This document shows, in pieces, positions 23,201 through 33,630 of a stretch of 64,000 bases of DNA. Numbering within the stretch: position 1 is the stretch's first letter; every line of letters begins with the position of its first letter. The translations under genes were made by a program, and so were the position numbers. Origin of the DNA: Ophthalmolycus amberensis (Eukaryota; Chordata; Actinopteri; Perciformes; Zoarcidae); assembly GCA_024529925.1 (NCBI GenBank), contig JAFEUB010000807.1, positions 57,501-121,500 on the forward strand, read 5' to 3'. The notes below the pieces were generated by a model that searched no databases, was not told the DNA's origin, and saw nothing but the letters and a program-made list of their open reading frames with translations.

Positions 23201-24444
23201 TACCACTCAGCATGTGACAGCTCAAAGAGCTGTCACTAAGAGCACAATCACCTCATCCAGGAGCACGGACAAAGGAGGGGCTGCTTTGTTTCAACCAGCA
23301 GAGCATTTTACCAGAACAAACTAAGATAAACAGTTGGACTACAGACAGACAGCTTTTGTTTTAGCTTGTTTGTAAAACTTCTTATGAGCCAAGCTAGTGT
23401 GCTGTGCTTGTGTAAACATAGAGGCGGTGGATGAGACTGCGGACAGAACCGATTGAAATAGGTATCGTTTCCGTTTAACATCTTCATACTTGTTGAACAA
23501 ATATATTGATAGAATTAGCTTTTTACTCGCAATTGTTTTATTACTTTTACGAGCTAACTTTTCGTCAACTCAAGTAATTTTCACTTCAGTGTCTTCAATA
23601 ATTTAGTACCAGGGCCCAATTATTAGGTTTTGATTTGTCCATTCTGAGCTGCTCTAGAAACATGAAGGTGCAACATGGCGGACTCCGTGGAAGAGGACCT
23701 GCTCCCTATGTAGATATATAAGGCTCTTCCTAAGCGAACAAAACCAAAACGATTTTTAGTTGCGGGATTAATCCCGCTAAATGTTACACACTGTTCCTAT
23801 AAGATATAATTGAAATGTAAATGTTGACCTGATGGTGGCAATAGTTGAAAAGTGAAGGTATCAAAAATTCATCGTGAATGGGTACAATGAATGTGTTTAC
23901 CAAATTTCATGACAATCCATCCAAAAGTTGTTGAGACAAAACCACAAATGTGAACGAAGAGAAGGATCACCAAAGTCATTAGGATGCATCCTCTTGAAAC
24001 CTTGAATGCACAAACTTTTATGCCAATCCATCGAAAAGATGTTGAGATATTAACTAGATAAGTTAAAAGGTCTGACCTGCTGGTGGCTGTAGATGAAAAG
24101 TCACGGGATCACCAAAGTTAGTTGGATTCATCGTCTGGTCAAAATAGAAATATGTACCAAATTTCTCAGCTTTCTATCCAATAGTTCGCTAGTTTGGCTA
24201 AAGACTGCTCTCCTTTTCCCTTACCCAGGTATGGAAAGCGCTCAACTCAGGAGGATGTGGTTGCAGAGCTGCTGTTTGGTGGCGACAGCAACAGAGACCA
24301 GAGATCAAGGTCAAGACCTTCAAACACTTAAGCTGAAGGAGTCATGTGACCTGTAAGGAATCCATATCAATATTCATGATTTATACAAGCACTTACACAT
24401 ACCTTGTGTTCTTGCACAGATACGACGATTCCTACATGTGGTGA
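19991..24444 (+). CDS. pyy: peptide YY precursor (NPY family), 3 coding exons
   Basis: This gene encodes a secreted, C-terminally amidated gut-brain peptide that signals through Y-type G-protein-coupled receptors and lowers feeding in vertebrates. Coding exons are 19991-20169, 24229-24309 and 24420-24444 (94 codons plus TGA). The acceptors read ccctgttacag, cttacccag and cttgcacag; the donors are CG|GTATGC and AAG|GTCAAG. Residues 1-25 form a hydrophobic signal peptide. Residues 26-61 are the mature 36-residue peptide, beginning Y-P-P-K-P and ending R-Q-R-Y. Then comes G-K-R for amidation and convertase cleavage, and a 30-residue C-flanking peptide ending Y-D-D-S-Y-M-W. The Y-P-P-K-P start (NPY has Y-P-V/S-K-P) and the flanking peptide point to PYY, probably the teleost pyya form. 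Position 18 of the mature peptide is Val. The intron positions, one splitting the codon before Tyr-36, match the family. All exons are intact. Confidence 0.92.
20173..20232. repeat. (CA)n microsatellite at the pyy exon 2 donor
   Basis: About 30 CA units begin within a few bases of the splice donor of the exon that encodes the mature peptide. Confidence 0.95.
23663..23795. repeat. dispersed teleost repeat fragment in pyy intron 2
   Basis: The phrase 'atggcggactccgtggaaga' followed by 'gctccctatgtagatatata' and ending near 'ctaaatgttacacactgttc' is a repeat I recognise as widespread in fish. Non-coding. Confidence 0.5.
23820..24190. repeat. dispersed repeat, tandem-like copies next to pyy exon 3
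   Basis: The units 'gatcaccaaagt', 'atgacaatccatccaaaagt' and 'gttgagacaaaa' recur two to three times in diverged form, ending about 40 bases before the exon 3 acceptor. A related fragment lies at 11883-12010. Confidence 0.6.
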
Positions 24445-24668
24445 CTCCGCCGCCCCTCTCCCTCCTCATGGAGCATTCCCTCTGGGTGCATCCCACAATG
24501 CACCTGGAGGGGCCGACATGTGCCTCTCATCTCTGACCCCTGAAACCGACCCTGAACTGAAGACCATCACTGACCGGATCACAAGCTGTCTTTGTCGCTC
24601 TTGTCACAGTCTCACATCTTTCTCAATACAACACAATTGTACACATTTATTATTTATATATATATTTA

Positions 24669-24720
<52 letters not shown>

Positions 24721-24875
24721 TCAGAGCTACTAATCAGAAAGGTGGACCTGTGTCTGTGTGTGTGCGTGATCGATTAATGTCCCTTTACTGTCCAACTCTT
24801 TTTAGAGGAGGAAATTATTGTTTTACTGTTGCTACTGTAAAAAGTAACAGAATAAATGATTAAAAACTGTTCTGT
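24445..24875 (+). other. pyy: pyy 3' UTR with poly(A) signal
   Basis: The 3' UTR follows the TGA and contains a (TA)n tract. An AATAAA at 24851-24856 followed by a T/G-rich stretch gives a likely transcript end near 24875. Confidence 0.65.
24674..24716. repeat. (TA)n microsatellite in pyy 3' UTR
   Basis: About 21 TA units inside the predicted 3' UTR, which could form a hairpin in the mRNA. Confidence 0.95.
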
Positions 24876-24879
24876 GTGA

Positions 24880-25940
24880 TTAAAATTTGTTGATGAATCA
24901 AAATTTTGTTTGGGGATTAATGTACTGATGCTGTGTTGTACTCAGTTTATATAGTCTGAAACTTGAAAGGCACTCTTACTCATGTATTAAATGATATGGC
25001 TGGTGTAATTCTATATATTTTTGTTGTCTACAAATACCACAAAAAGACCAAAACCAACAATGTGTTAGTCCGTCTCTCAGTACTTTCTGATCTCCCGCTG
25101 TGTGTCATTCAGCTCCAAGCCCATTGGCTCCTAAAGTCATGAAGCTCTCAATATATAGTGTAATTGTAATTTGAAAAAGAATATCTGTATATTATATAGA
25201 ATTATAGAATTTCCTGAAACAGCAGGTTACTGCAATTTTTAGAAAATCTACTTAAACAGGAGGAAATGCTGCATTTTTCTGGAACTATTTTTAAACAGCG
25301 GATTAATCCACATTTGTTTCCTTATTGACTATTTGTTGCAGAAGAACGGTCTATGTGCATGGGTTTGAGTCAAGCTTTTAATAATTTATTTTTAACAACA
25401 ATGAAGCTCTATTGCACTCTTGTAGGAAGAAGATATTTCAGGCTTTGGATGCACACACAATACTTGTTAGTAGAATACTTTGATAGGTTTTGGTCCTTTC
25501 ATGGGTTTAGTGACAAGAAAAATCTAGAATAAAAAACACAGTAAATAATCTGGATTGTTTTATGGCATGAAGGGTTATTACTATAAAGTGCAATAAAGTA
25601 AATAATCTTCCTCTTGGTTAAGCATTCATCAGCACATTACAGTTGAGACTCATGATTATTGTTGAGAGGACAGGCAGCCTACGGGCTTCTTGCATTTCAC
25701 ATTGTGACATATGGGGATGTTTCTTCAGAATTATTTTCATGCATTAAAACATTAGAATTATTTTCCAAGCATTAAAACATGATGAGGATGATGATGAACC
25801 TATTTCTTATTTTTTTAAACTTCTTCGAGAATCTTTACAATGCTGAGAGAAAACCCTTCAATTTACTTCATGGCCTGGATAAACTCAGAGGAGGGACAGT
25901 GTCTCTGTTCACACCCGAGCTTATGAAGTATACTTAGACC
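24880..25940. other. non-coding, nothing recognised
   Basis: AT-rich spacer between the pyy transcript end and a hAT transposon. No motif or tandem structure of note. Confidence 0.6.
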
Positions 25941-26957
25941 CAGTGGCGGGCCGTGCATTTTATACCTGGGCCTTCACTACTGTCCTTGCAGCTGAAATAC
26001 CACCTTATAACCACATTGTGGCACCACAGCTATTATTCATTTTTAATGCTCTAACTATGTACATCTTCGTGTTAAACCATTCGGTACGAGTCGTTTGAAT
26101 AAGGCTCAAGCATTTAGAAAATGCAAAAGCCTACATTCAGGAAAATATAACATCCACAGCTGGTCTGGCTGTGGGTGCCACAATTGGGATCATTCCTTAA
26201 TGCCAAACTGCGACCCAAAGAGATTATCATAGGATTTTACTTTCACAACTTGAACTTTGAACATACTGCTCTGCAATGTCTTTCCTCGGCTCAGCACCCT
26301 CTATCATGGTGCAGCTCAACTCAGTCAGAATGCATTTTGATTGGCTGAGCTGCATCACGTGATGTGATTCACTACCCATCAGCCTCTGCTGGCTGTTACA
26401 GTAAGTTTCGTTTCACGATAGTCACGTGCTCGCCCACTGACCAATCACAGCACACTCTGCACCTAGCGGGAAAGCTACAGATGAACACTGAGCGGCATGT
26501 AATGCTGACGTCATTATAGGCCGGCCAGCAGGTGCTGACACGTCAAAGACTTCGCCCAACATGTCAAACTAAAGATCTGATTGGGTGAACACTATGACAA
26601 TCAACAATATCGTCCCCATTTACTTTAATCTGCACTGGCTGCAGGTGAGAGTCTGCAGGCCTCTGGCTCTGTTCTTACCTAGAGACACAGAGATGAGATC
26701 TGATTGGATAAAAGCTCTACTTAAAACAAGTTGCACTGGAAGCAGAGCAACTGAGGAAGACAGTAGCTGTGCAATGAGAAAATAAGATAATGGGAAAAAT
26801 ATTTTTATACATTATAATACATGTAGTGTATTTAAGAAAAATTATTAAATTATAAAATAGATATATATATATATATTTTTTTTAAAAATATATATAGCTT
26901 TGTGATTCTGTTTAGGCCAGCAGAGAAGGCCTTGCAGGCCCTGACGGCCCGCCACTG
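25941..26957 (+). mobile_element. non-autonomous hAT transposon, hAT-N copy 1 (complete)
   Basis: A 1,017-bp element starts CAGTGGCGGGCCGT and ends ACGGCCCGCCACTG, giving clear terminal inverted repeats. It is flanked by the 8-bp direct repeat CTTAGACC (25933-25940 and 26958-26965), the hAT signature. It has no transposase frame. Two more copies with their own target duplications occur at 42011-47022 (split by a gypsy element) and 52192-53140 (reverse orientation), and a fragment at 33541-33630. An internal block carries CACGTG, CCAAT and a TGACGTCA site. Confidence 0.92.
26355..26513. promoter_or_regulatory. promoter-like motif cluster inside hAT-N
   Basis: Copy 1 has CACGTG at 26355 and 26423, CCAAT at 26441 and a palindromic TGACGTCA at 26506. 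In copy 2 the CACGTG (46462 and 46522) and CCAAT (46540) sites are kept but the third site reads TGATGTCA. In copy 3, reversed, CACGTG (52680), ATTGG (52663) and TGACGTCA (52597) are kept. These are consensus sites for USF/bHLH, NF-Y and CREB/ATF factors. That they act as a promoter or enhancer is inference. Confidence 0.35.
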
Positions 26958-28314
26958 CTTAGACCCTTGTAAGGGCTAAACCTAAATGTTATGAGGCCAC
27001 CTTTCTCCTTTTACAATCATCTACATTTCTGAGGAGCTGATAGGACACAGAGACACATCCAACTGTGAATACACGACTAAAAGAAACTGATGTTTCTACC
27101 AAATTATAATGCACTTCAATTGTCATGATGACATGTTTAATAATGTAAAGAAGTGCTTTGACGTGGTTTTGGACCTTGTATCGAGCTAAGCTGTAGCCTT
27201 AAGTAGGGCTATCCTTTTATATTAATCATTCATAAGATCCTGGCACATAGATATTTTTAGAAATTTGAATGCACACGAATGCCATGTCTGAGTTAATCCT
27301 TGTATTTTTGACATATTTTTAAATGACATTTTCCCTTTCTTTTGTAAAACATTTTAAAATTGACTCTTTAACTCTTTCATGTTGTTAAGCATGTGGTTTG
27401 TAATCATACAAAATTCATCTTGGCTTTCTGACTCACTAAATATATTGTTCCTACATTAATAGTGAAAGTTTGAGCTCTACCAAATGTCTAAATTTGAAAG
27501 CATGTGAGTTTATAAATAGTACAGACGTTCATGATAATCAACTCTGTTTGCAGTTCTGTAGAAAAAATCGAAAAACAATGATTCATAGAATCATTCATCT
27601 ATAAGAAATCATCATTCATTTTATTCCTCAATTATTTATTTATTTGTTTGTTTAGTGTGTAATAAATCAATAAATATGTTAACTTTTTTTTATAAAAAAC
27701 GTATTCATCTGTTTTTGTGTAAATTAAACAATATGTCAGACCATGTCAAAAACTTCATAGCAACCCTGAGATTGAGACTTAATTGTAAAATGAACATTTT
27801 GGAAGTTGGGTGGCCTCCTAAATGTAATTCTAAAATTTTAATCTGTTACTTAAACTAATTGTGTCCTGTAAGCTGAAGCTGAGTGCTTCAAGGGTTTATA
27901 ATTCATAACTGGGTTATTAATTACGGTTCAATATTTTGATATCAATTGATCATTAATTTGTACAACCAATAACGCTGTACAGCACATAAAAGTATTGTGT
28001 CACGCTTCTTCCTCAGCATAGTGAGAGAGCTTTAGGGTCTAGAGTCTAGACAGACAGTAGAAGGACAGGCTGATGGACGGATTAGTTGCAGTACGTTTAG
28101 CCTCTTCAGGGAGGAAGAGGCTAAACTTGGGGGTAACAATAAATCAGAAACACTAGCATTAACATTAATGCTAGGTGGAGACAGAAGCTGCCAACCTTAA
28201 ATGCCACCATGGGTGGACCCATGTTCTAAGTGGTTACAATCTAAGGTTCTAGAGACTCTGGGTCCTCTTTAACAGCTCAAAAACTAAATTATTGTCTAAT
28301 TATCTGGTGACATG

Positions 28315-28560
28315 TTCGGAAGGTGGCATTCGGAAGGTGGTGTTTAACAATGTTGCCTCACAGCAAGGTGGTTCTGGGCTTAGGTCCCTTCTGTGTGGAG
28401 TACGTTCTTCCTGTGTTAGCAGGGTCGGGCTTTATTCGAGTTCTCCGGCTTCCTCCCACAGTCTAAGGACATGCAGGTGAGGTTAATTGCTGGTGATGAA
28501 TGTGAACGTGATCAGCCCTGTGATGACTTGGCCTCTCGCCCAAAGTCAGCTGGGATCATC
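28315..28560 (+). repeat. dispersed teleost repeat
   Basis: The phrases 'gttgcctcacagcaaggtgg', 'cttctgtgtggagt', 'ctccggcttcctcccacagt' and 'ctcgcccaaagtcagctggg' occur in the order seen in a repeat that is abundant in fish and other vertebrates. This copy is shortened and mutated. Confidence 0.7.
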
Positions 28561-30123
28561 TATAAGACTGGCTTCTTATATGGCCTGTCTGTCATTGGTA
28601 TGGAAACACATTTTTATCCCGCACAAATCCCAGATAAAACGACAATATTTTTTTTTCTTTGGTTTGTTTGGGTAATTCTAAGGCAAATACCAGGAGGAAA
28701 CACAAATATAACCCCATTATTAACATGGTTTAAGTTATGCCCTATTATTACCTTGCGATGTCTTTACACATTATTATCCTCATATTTTGCCCCATTACCT
28801 AAAAGAAACCCCACGTTACCACCAAGTACCCTAGTACTATCCTCTTGTTCCCAAGATATTACTCCCATATTGCCATGTTTTTTACTTAGCTGTAACATGA
28901 AGTAACACTCATCACTGTGCAGCCCATCAAATCACCACAGCTGACACGCAAGTTGATTTAATTCAAGTGTAATACTCAAATCTCTCCACTGCCGGCTGCT
29001 GTTGCACTGGTTTCACATAAGGTCAGAACTATGTATACTGCTACAGCATCCTTCCAACTTCGGAGCTGCCTAGGAACTCTTTTTTTGTCTTCTATTTTTT
29101 TCCACTGACAACATTGAGTTTTTATTCAGACCCAAAATGTCTCAAGAATCTTTGGGCTTTTATTTTACAACAGACCTATCACAAGTGATTATTTTGGCTG
29201 AGGCCCACTCAAAGAAATCTAACTGCTCAATGAGAGGAAATGTTAATGCCTCGAATCTCAATTTGTCAGATTACGGTTTTAAAACTGTGCTCTCGAGGTG
29301 ATCAGACCACAGCTGTCATTCGCTCCAGTCCAATCTGTGAGTTTGTGTTATGGCTTTGGTTAGGCTTTTTTTTTTGGTTTTTTAAATGAGGAGAAAAAAC
29401 AACAAACAAAACAAGGCACTGTCCCTTTAATACTCCTTTAATACTACCACATCGATAGGTCCCAACATCCAAGGAATTTGTTGAATTTAACCGGAAATAA
29501 GCCATGTTGAATCTGCCTGCAAAATGTAGATGATATGAACATGGGTAACTCCCACCTAGTGCCTACTTCCATATGATTACCATATGAGTACCATTACCAT
29601 ATGATTAAGGTCTTAAATGTCCATACAAGATTCATCTCATGACAACAATAAGTAGTTTAAATTTAGTTTTCTAATGAAACTTTATAAACTGGCATATTTG
29701 CCAAAAGTGTTTTATTCTGAAATTGTCTCGGAAGTCCTACGCGACTGACGGCTTTATGTCTTGATGGTTAGGGGAAAGCCAGACGACAACAAGAAGCGCA
29801 CGAGACATCACAAACAGTTCAGCGGGAAGCTCGTCTAATTGAGGTAAAAGGTAGGTGAACTGCAATTTATCCAACACAAACATGGCGGCTTTATTCACAT
29901 CTATTACTGTTATTGTGGAGCACATTGTGCTTATTTTATTCTTTCTCCTCCCACTGACGCTCGTTTAACGTTAGTGAGAGAGCAGCTAACGCTACACACT
30001 GGACTGCCTTGACAATGGTGCATAGTGCAAGCGGTACTGTTTGTATTAGAACCCTAGGAGATTTAGACAGTATTAAGATAGCCAACTTGTGTATTGTTAG
30101 CATTTTGTTATTCGGGCTGCCTT

Positions 30124-30135
30124 TGTGTGTGTGTG

Positions 30136-30166
<31 letters not shown>
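30124..30166. repeat. (TG)n microsatellite with (TGCG)n end
   Basis: About 12 TG units followed by several TGCG units. Confidence 0.9.
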
Positions 30167-30168
<2 letters not shown>

Positions 30169-30197
30169 TCATGCTTTGTTATATGTGACCCCTGAGA

Positions 30198-30543
<346 letters not shown>

Positions 30544-31664
30544 TGTGTCTGTAAGTTATGTGTATGCCTATTATGTGAGGCATACATGCTAATAATACAA
30601 ACGTTTACATTCAACAAGGTTTAACAAAGAGGAGCCGATGATACATATCTACAAAAGTACTGACAGGTGACGTCAAAAAACCCATGTCCACGCTCTTGAT
30701 GCCATCTACCCACTCAGACACAAACACTCTACCTATTACATATCGAATATTATGGGATAAAAAGGTGAGAAAATATGGGTTGGGGGGTCATTGTATCTTT
30801 TATTTAAAACAAATAGTTTCCACGCATTGATGGCAACTACACAGTTGCTACCATATTATTTGTTTGTGAGACACTGCAAGATGTACAATGTAGGTAATGG
30901 GTTGTGTGTATGTGTGTGTGTGTGTCTCTTTACATATTGGAGCATGTGAGCAGATGGATGATGGTGAGGGAGGAGGGGCAGTGATGGAGGAGGTGGAATA
31001 AATTAGAGAGTAATGGAGGGGAGGATGGAGGTAGAAGGAAAAGAAGAAGGAAACATGCTGCTTGCACAGAATTCCTGCGCTCCAGCTTCAACCCTTCTCC
31101 TCCGGTCAGGCTGCTTCTGTGTTCTGGTGAAACATCTGCTCTCAGATTTCTCTTCTGCTCTTGGTGTTTTTCTTCAATAACTCATGTCAAAGTTCCCCAA
31201 CCAATAGAATGCTAGATGTGGTTTTAACCAATGCCTCGTTGCCTCGTTGCCTTTGATTTACTTTTTAAAGTGTCCCTAACGGGCGGGTACTCTTTAACCT
31301 GGCATTTCAAGGCTTATTAGGTTCGCCCTTGCTTTCTTTGCCACTTTTGGAATAAAATGATCGTATACCAGCACCCAAACCTTTTCTTTTACTGTAACTA
31401 CATTGTCTACTATTACTAGAATCTTCTATTTTATTTTGCCATATGCTGACAAGGATGGGGTGAATCAACCCTGTCAACGGTTGATTCACGGCTGCACACA
31501 GAGACCAGGCCATTAGCTTTCTACTGCTAGCATAAACTGAGGTGGTAACCAATGCAGTTGGCCCCTGCTTCTTACCACATCCATGGTCTGCCCACAGTAA
31601 GCTATCTTTTTTTTTGAGTAAAGGTCTGGGTCCGTGGTCTATAACGTTATTGATTGTCAATGGT

Positions 31665-32606
31665 ATTGCTGTTGGCTATTGTCAACAAAGATAAAACAGA
31701 AGTAATTGTTTTTGGTACCAAGGACGAACAATTGAAAATCACCGCTCAGCTTCAGTCAATGATGTTAAAACCCACAAACCAAGCCAGAAATCTAGGTGTA
31801 GTTATGGATTCAGACCTCAACCTGAACAGCCATATCAAGACAATTACAAAATCAGCCTACTATCACCTGAAGAATATATCAAGGATTAGAGGACTTATGT
31901 CTCAACAGGATTTGGAAAAACTTGTCCATGCATTTATCTTCAGCAGACTGGACTACTGTAACGGTGTGTTTACAGGTCTCTGTAAAAAATCCATCAGAAA
32001 GCTGCAGCTGATTCAGAACGCTGCAGCTCGAGTCCTCACTAAGACCAGGAGGGTGGACCACATCACTCCAGTTCTGAGGTCTTTGCACTGGCTTCCTGTC
32101 CAACAAAGAATTGACTTTAAAATCCTGCTGTTGGTTTACAAAGCACTGAATGGTTTGGGACCAAAATACATCTCCGATCTGCTACTACCTTATGAACCAT
32201 CCCGACCCCTCAGGTCGTCTGGGACCGGTCTACTTTCTGTTCCCAGAGTCAGAACTAAACATGGAGAAGCAGCGTTCAGTTTTTCTGCTCCACATATCTG
32301 GAACAAAGTCCCAGAAAGCTGCAGGTCTGCTGAGACCCTCAGCTCATTTAAATCAAGATTGAAGACCTTTCTGTTTGCTGCTGCCTTTAATTGAACCACG
32401 TTCAATTAATATATTAATCAATTTCCTGCATTTCTGCATTTTACTACTGCATTTTATTTCTTACACTGTTTTTTAATTGTTTTTGAAATCTCCTTTTCTT
32501 TTGCCTTGTGTTTTGATGCTTTTAATGGTTTTATGTGAAGCACTTTGAATTACCTTGTTGTTGAAATGTGCTATACAAATAAACTTGCCTTGCCTTGCCT
32601 TGCCTA
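31665..32606 (+). mobile_element. L2-like LINE, 5'-truncated (LINE D)
   Basis: A + strand LINE 3' end with C-terminal coding sequence, a 3' UTR with 'tgtgctatacaaataaactt' and a tail of four 'gccttgccttgcc'-type CTTGC units (32587-32606). The start at about 31665 is inside ORF2, so it is a typical 5'-truncated insertion. It is a different family from LINE B: its protein has L-D-Y-C-N and L-H-W-L-P-V motifs absent there. Confidence 0.85.
31680..32394 (+). pseudogene. LINE D ORF2 C-terminal fragment, uninterrupted
   Basis: The frame holds N-K-D-K-T-E-V-I-V-F-G, L-G-V-V-M-D-S-D-L, a F-S-R-L-D-Y-C-N block, Q-N-A-A-A-R-V-L-T, L-H-W-L-P-V-Q-Q-R-I and W-N-K-V-P-E-S. These are the region after the RT catalytic core in L2-group LINEs. 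It runs about 238 codons without a stop, which suggests a fairly recent insertion. It lacks endonuclease and RT catalytic parts, so it has no activity. Confidence 0.8.
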
Positions 32607-32952
32607 TTGTAGTAGCATGCTGCGGTCATATGCGGCGGCTACCTGTGCCACTCACCGTAACTTGCTCCACCGACCAGCACCAGTGTTCGTTCCCCTCTAG
32701 CACATGACAGGAGGCCGGTGTAGCAATTGTAGTAACAGAAAAAGTAAAGGTGGTGCGCTGGTAATTAACTTTCCTTTTATTCCAAAAGTGGTAAAGAAAG
32801 CAATATATAAAGGTCTAGAGCAGGGATATTCAATTAAAATTCCAAAAGTTCCAGATTGAGAAAATCTCCTCGTGCAAAGGTCCGGAACATTACAATATTG
32901 TCTAACTTGCGCTATTTAGTGCCATATATATATATATATATATATATATTTA
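32607..32952. other. non-coding spacer
   Basis: A short spacer with a TA run at about 32926-32949 that appears to be the insertion site of the next element. Nothing else is recognised. Confidence 0.5.
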
Positions 32953-33533
32953 TTAGTGCTGGGCAATGATTACAATTTTTAATCGCGATTAATCGCGTGA
33001 TTTTTTGATTAATCACATTGTTATGCGCAACATTCAATAATGAATTCAAAAGTAGTGTATTGCGCACTTTTATTTAAAAAGTACTGCTATATGAACAAAA
33101 CGGCAATAACATTTGGTTCACGAGATGCAGGTAGCATGTTTTATACTTAATGTGAATATAATTCATACTTTGTTGGCATCTTATTCTGAAAACCGGATGT
33201 TCGTCTGAAGAAACCGGATGTTGTCTCACGTTAATCTTTCCGCTAACTTTCAAAGTCCTTCGCTCGCTCCCGATCTGTGCCGTTTAAATGCGTTTACCGT
33301 GAATTTCAGCATATAGGTGCACTAAAATTACTGACTATAGGATGTTTGCTGGCTTTTATCCCACTGTTGTCATCCTCTTGTTGTTATGTATAGTCTCTTG
33401 TCTTTCAATAAAAAAATGAATAAAAAATTATAATAAATTTTAAAAAATGCGTTAACGCGCGATAAAATAATTGTCGGCGTTAATTAATGAATGCGTTAAC
33501 GCGAAATTAACGCGTTAACTTGCCCAGCACTAA
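32953..33533. mobile_element. palindromic MITE, copy 1
   Basis: A 581-bp element begins TTAGTGCTGGGCAA and ends TTGCCCAGCACTAA. Its subterminal regions are rich in 'attaatcgcg' and 'gcgttaacgcg' motifs, a repeat type common in fish. It sits in a (TA)n run, so the target duplication cannot be told apart from the flanks. Copy 2 at 40613-41291 is in the opposite orientation. Confidence 0.8.
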
Positions 33534-33540
33534 TATATAT

Positions 33541-33630
33541 CAGTGGTGGGCTGTCAGGGCCTGCGAGGCCTTCTCTGCTGGCCTAAACAGAATCACAAAG
33601 TTATAGCTATTTTATAATTTTATAAAACTC
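33541..33630 (-). mobile_element. hAT-N fragment (one end only)
   Basis: The segment starts CAGTGGTGGGCTGTCAGGGC and continues 'aaggccttctctgctggcct' style sequence, matching the first 90 bases of hAT-N read in the copy 3 orientation. It stops where the chromovirus begins. The rest of the element is absent on both sides, so a deletion has occurred. Confidence 0.8.

Larger units (their letters stand above)
20170..24228 (+). other. pyy: pyy intron 2 (about 4.06 kb)
   Basis: The intron begins GTATGC directly before a long (CA)n tract and ends with a pyrimidine-rich acceptor. It contains remnants of dispersed fish repeats at 23663-23795 and 23820-24190 and is otherwise unremarkable. Short open frames in it (for example 21802-22098) have no motif. 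Confidence 0.75.

Noticed and set aside
19991..24444. Calling the gene npy rather than pyy
   Set aside because: The mature peptide begins Y-P-P-K-P and the C-flanking peptide ends Y-D-D-S-Y-M-W; both fit PYY better than NPY. The a or b paralogue assignment remains open.
28471..28905. 144-codon + strand frame
   Set aside because: It begins in a dispersed repeat and continues through low-complexity sequence with no domain or splice context.
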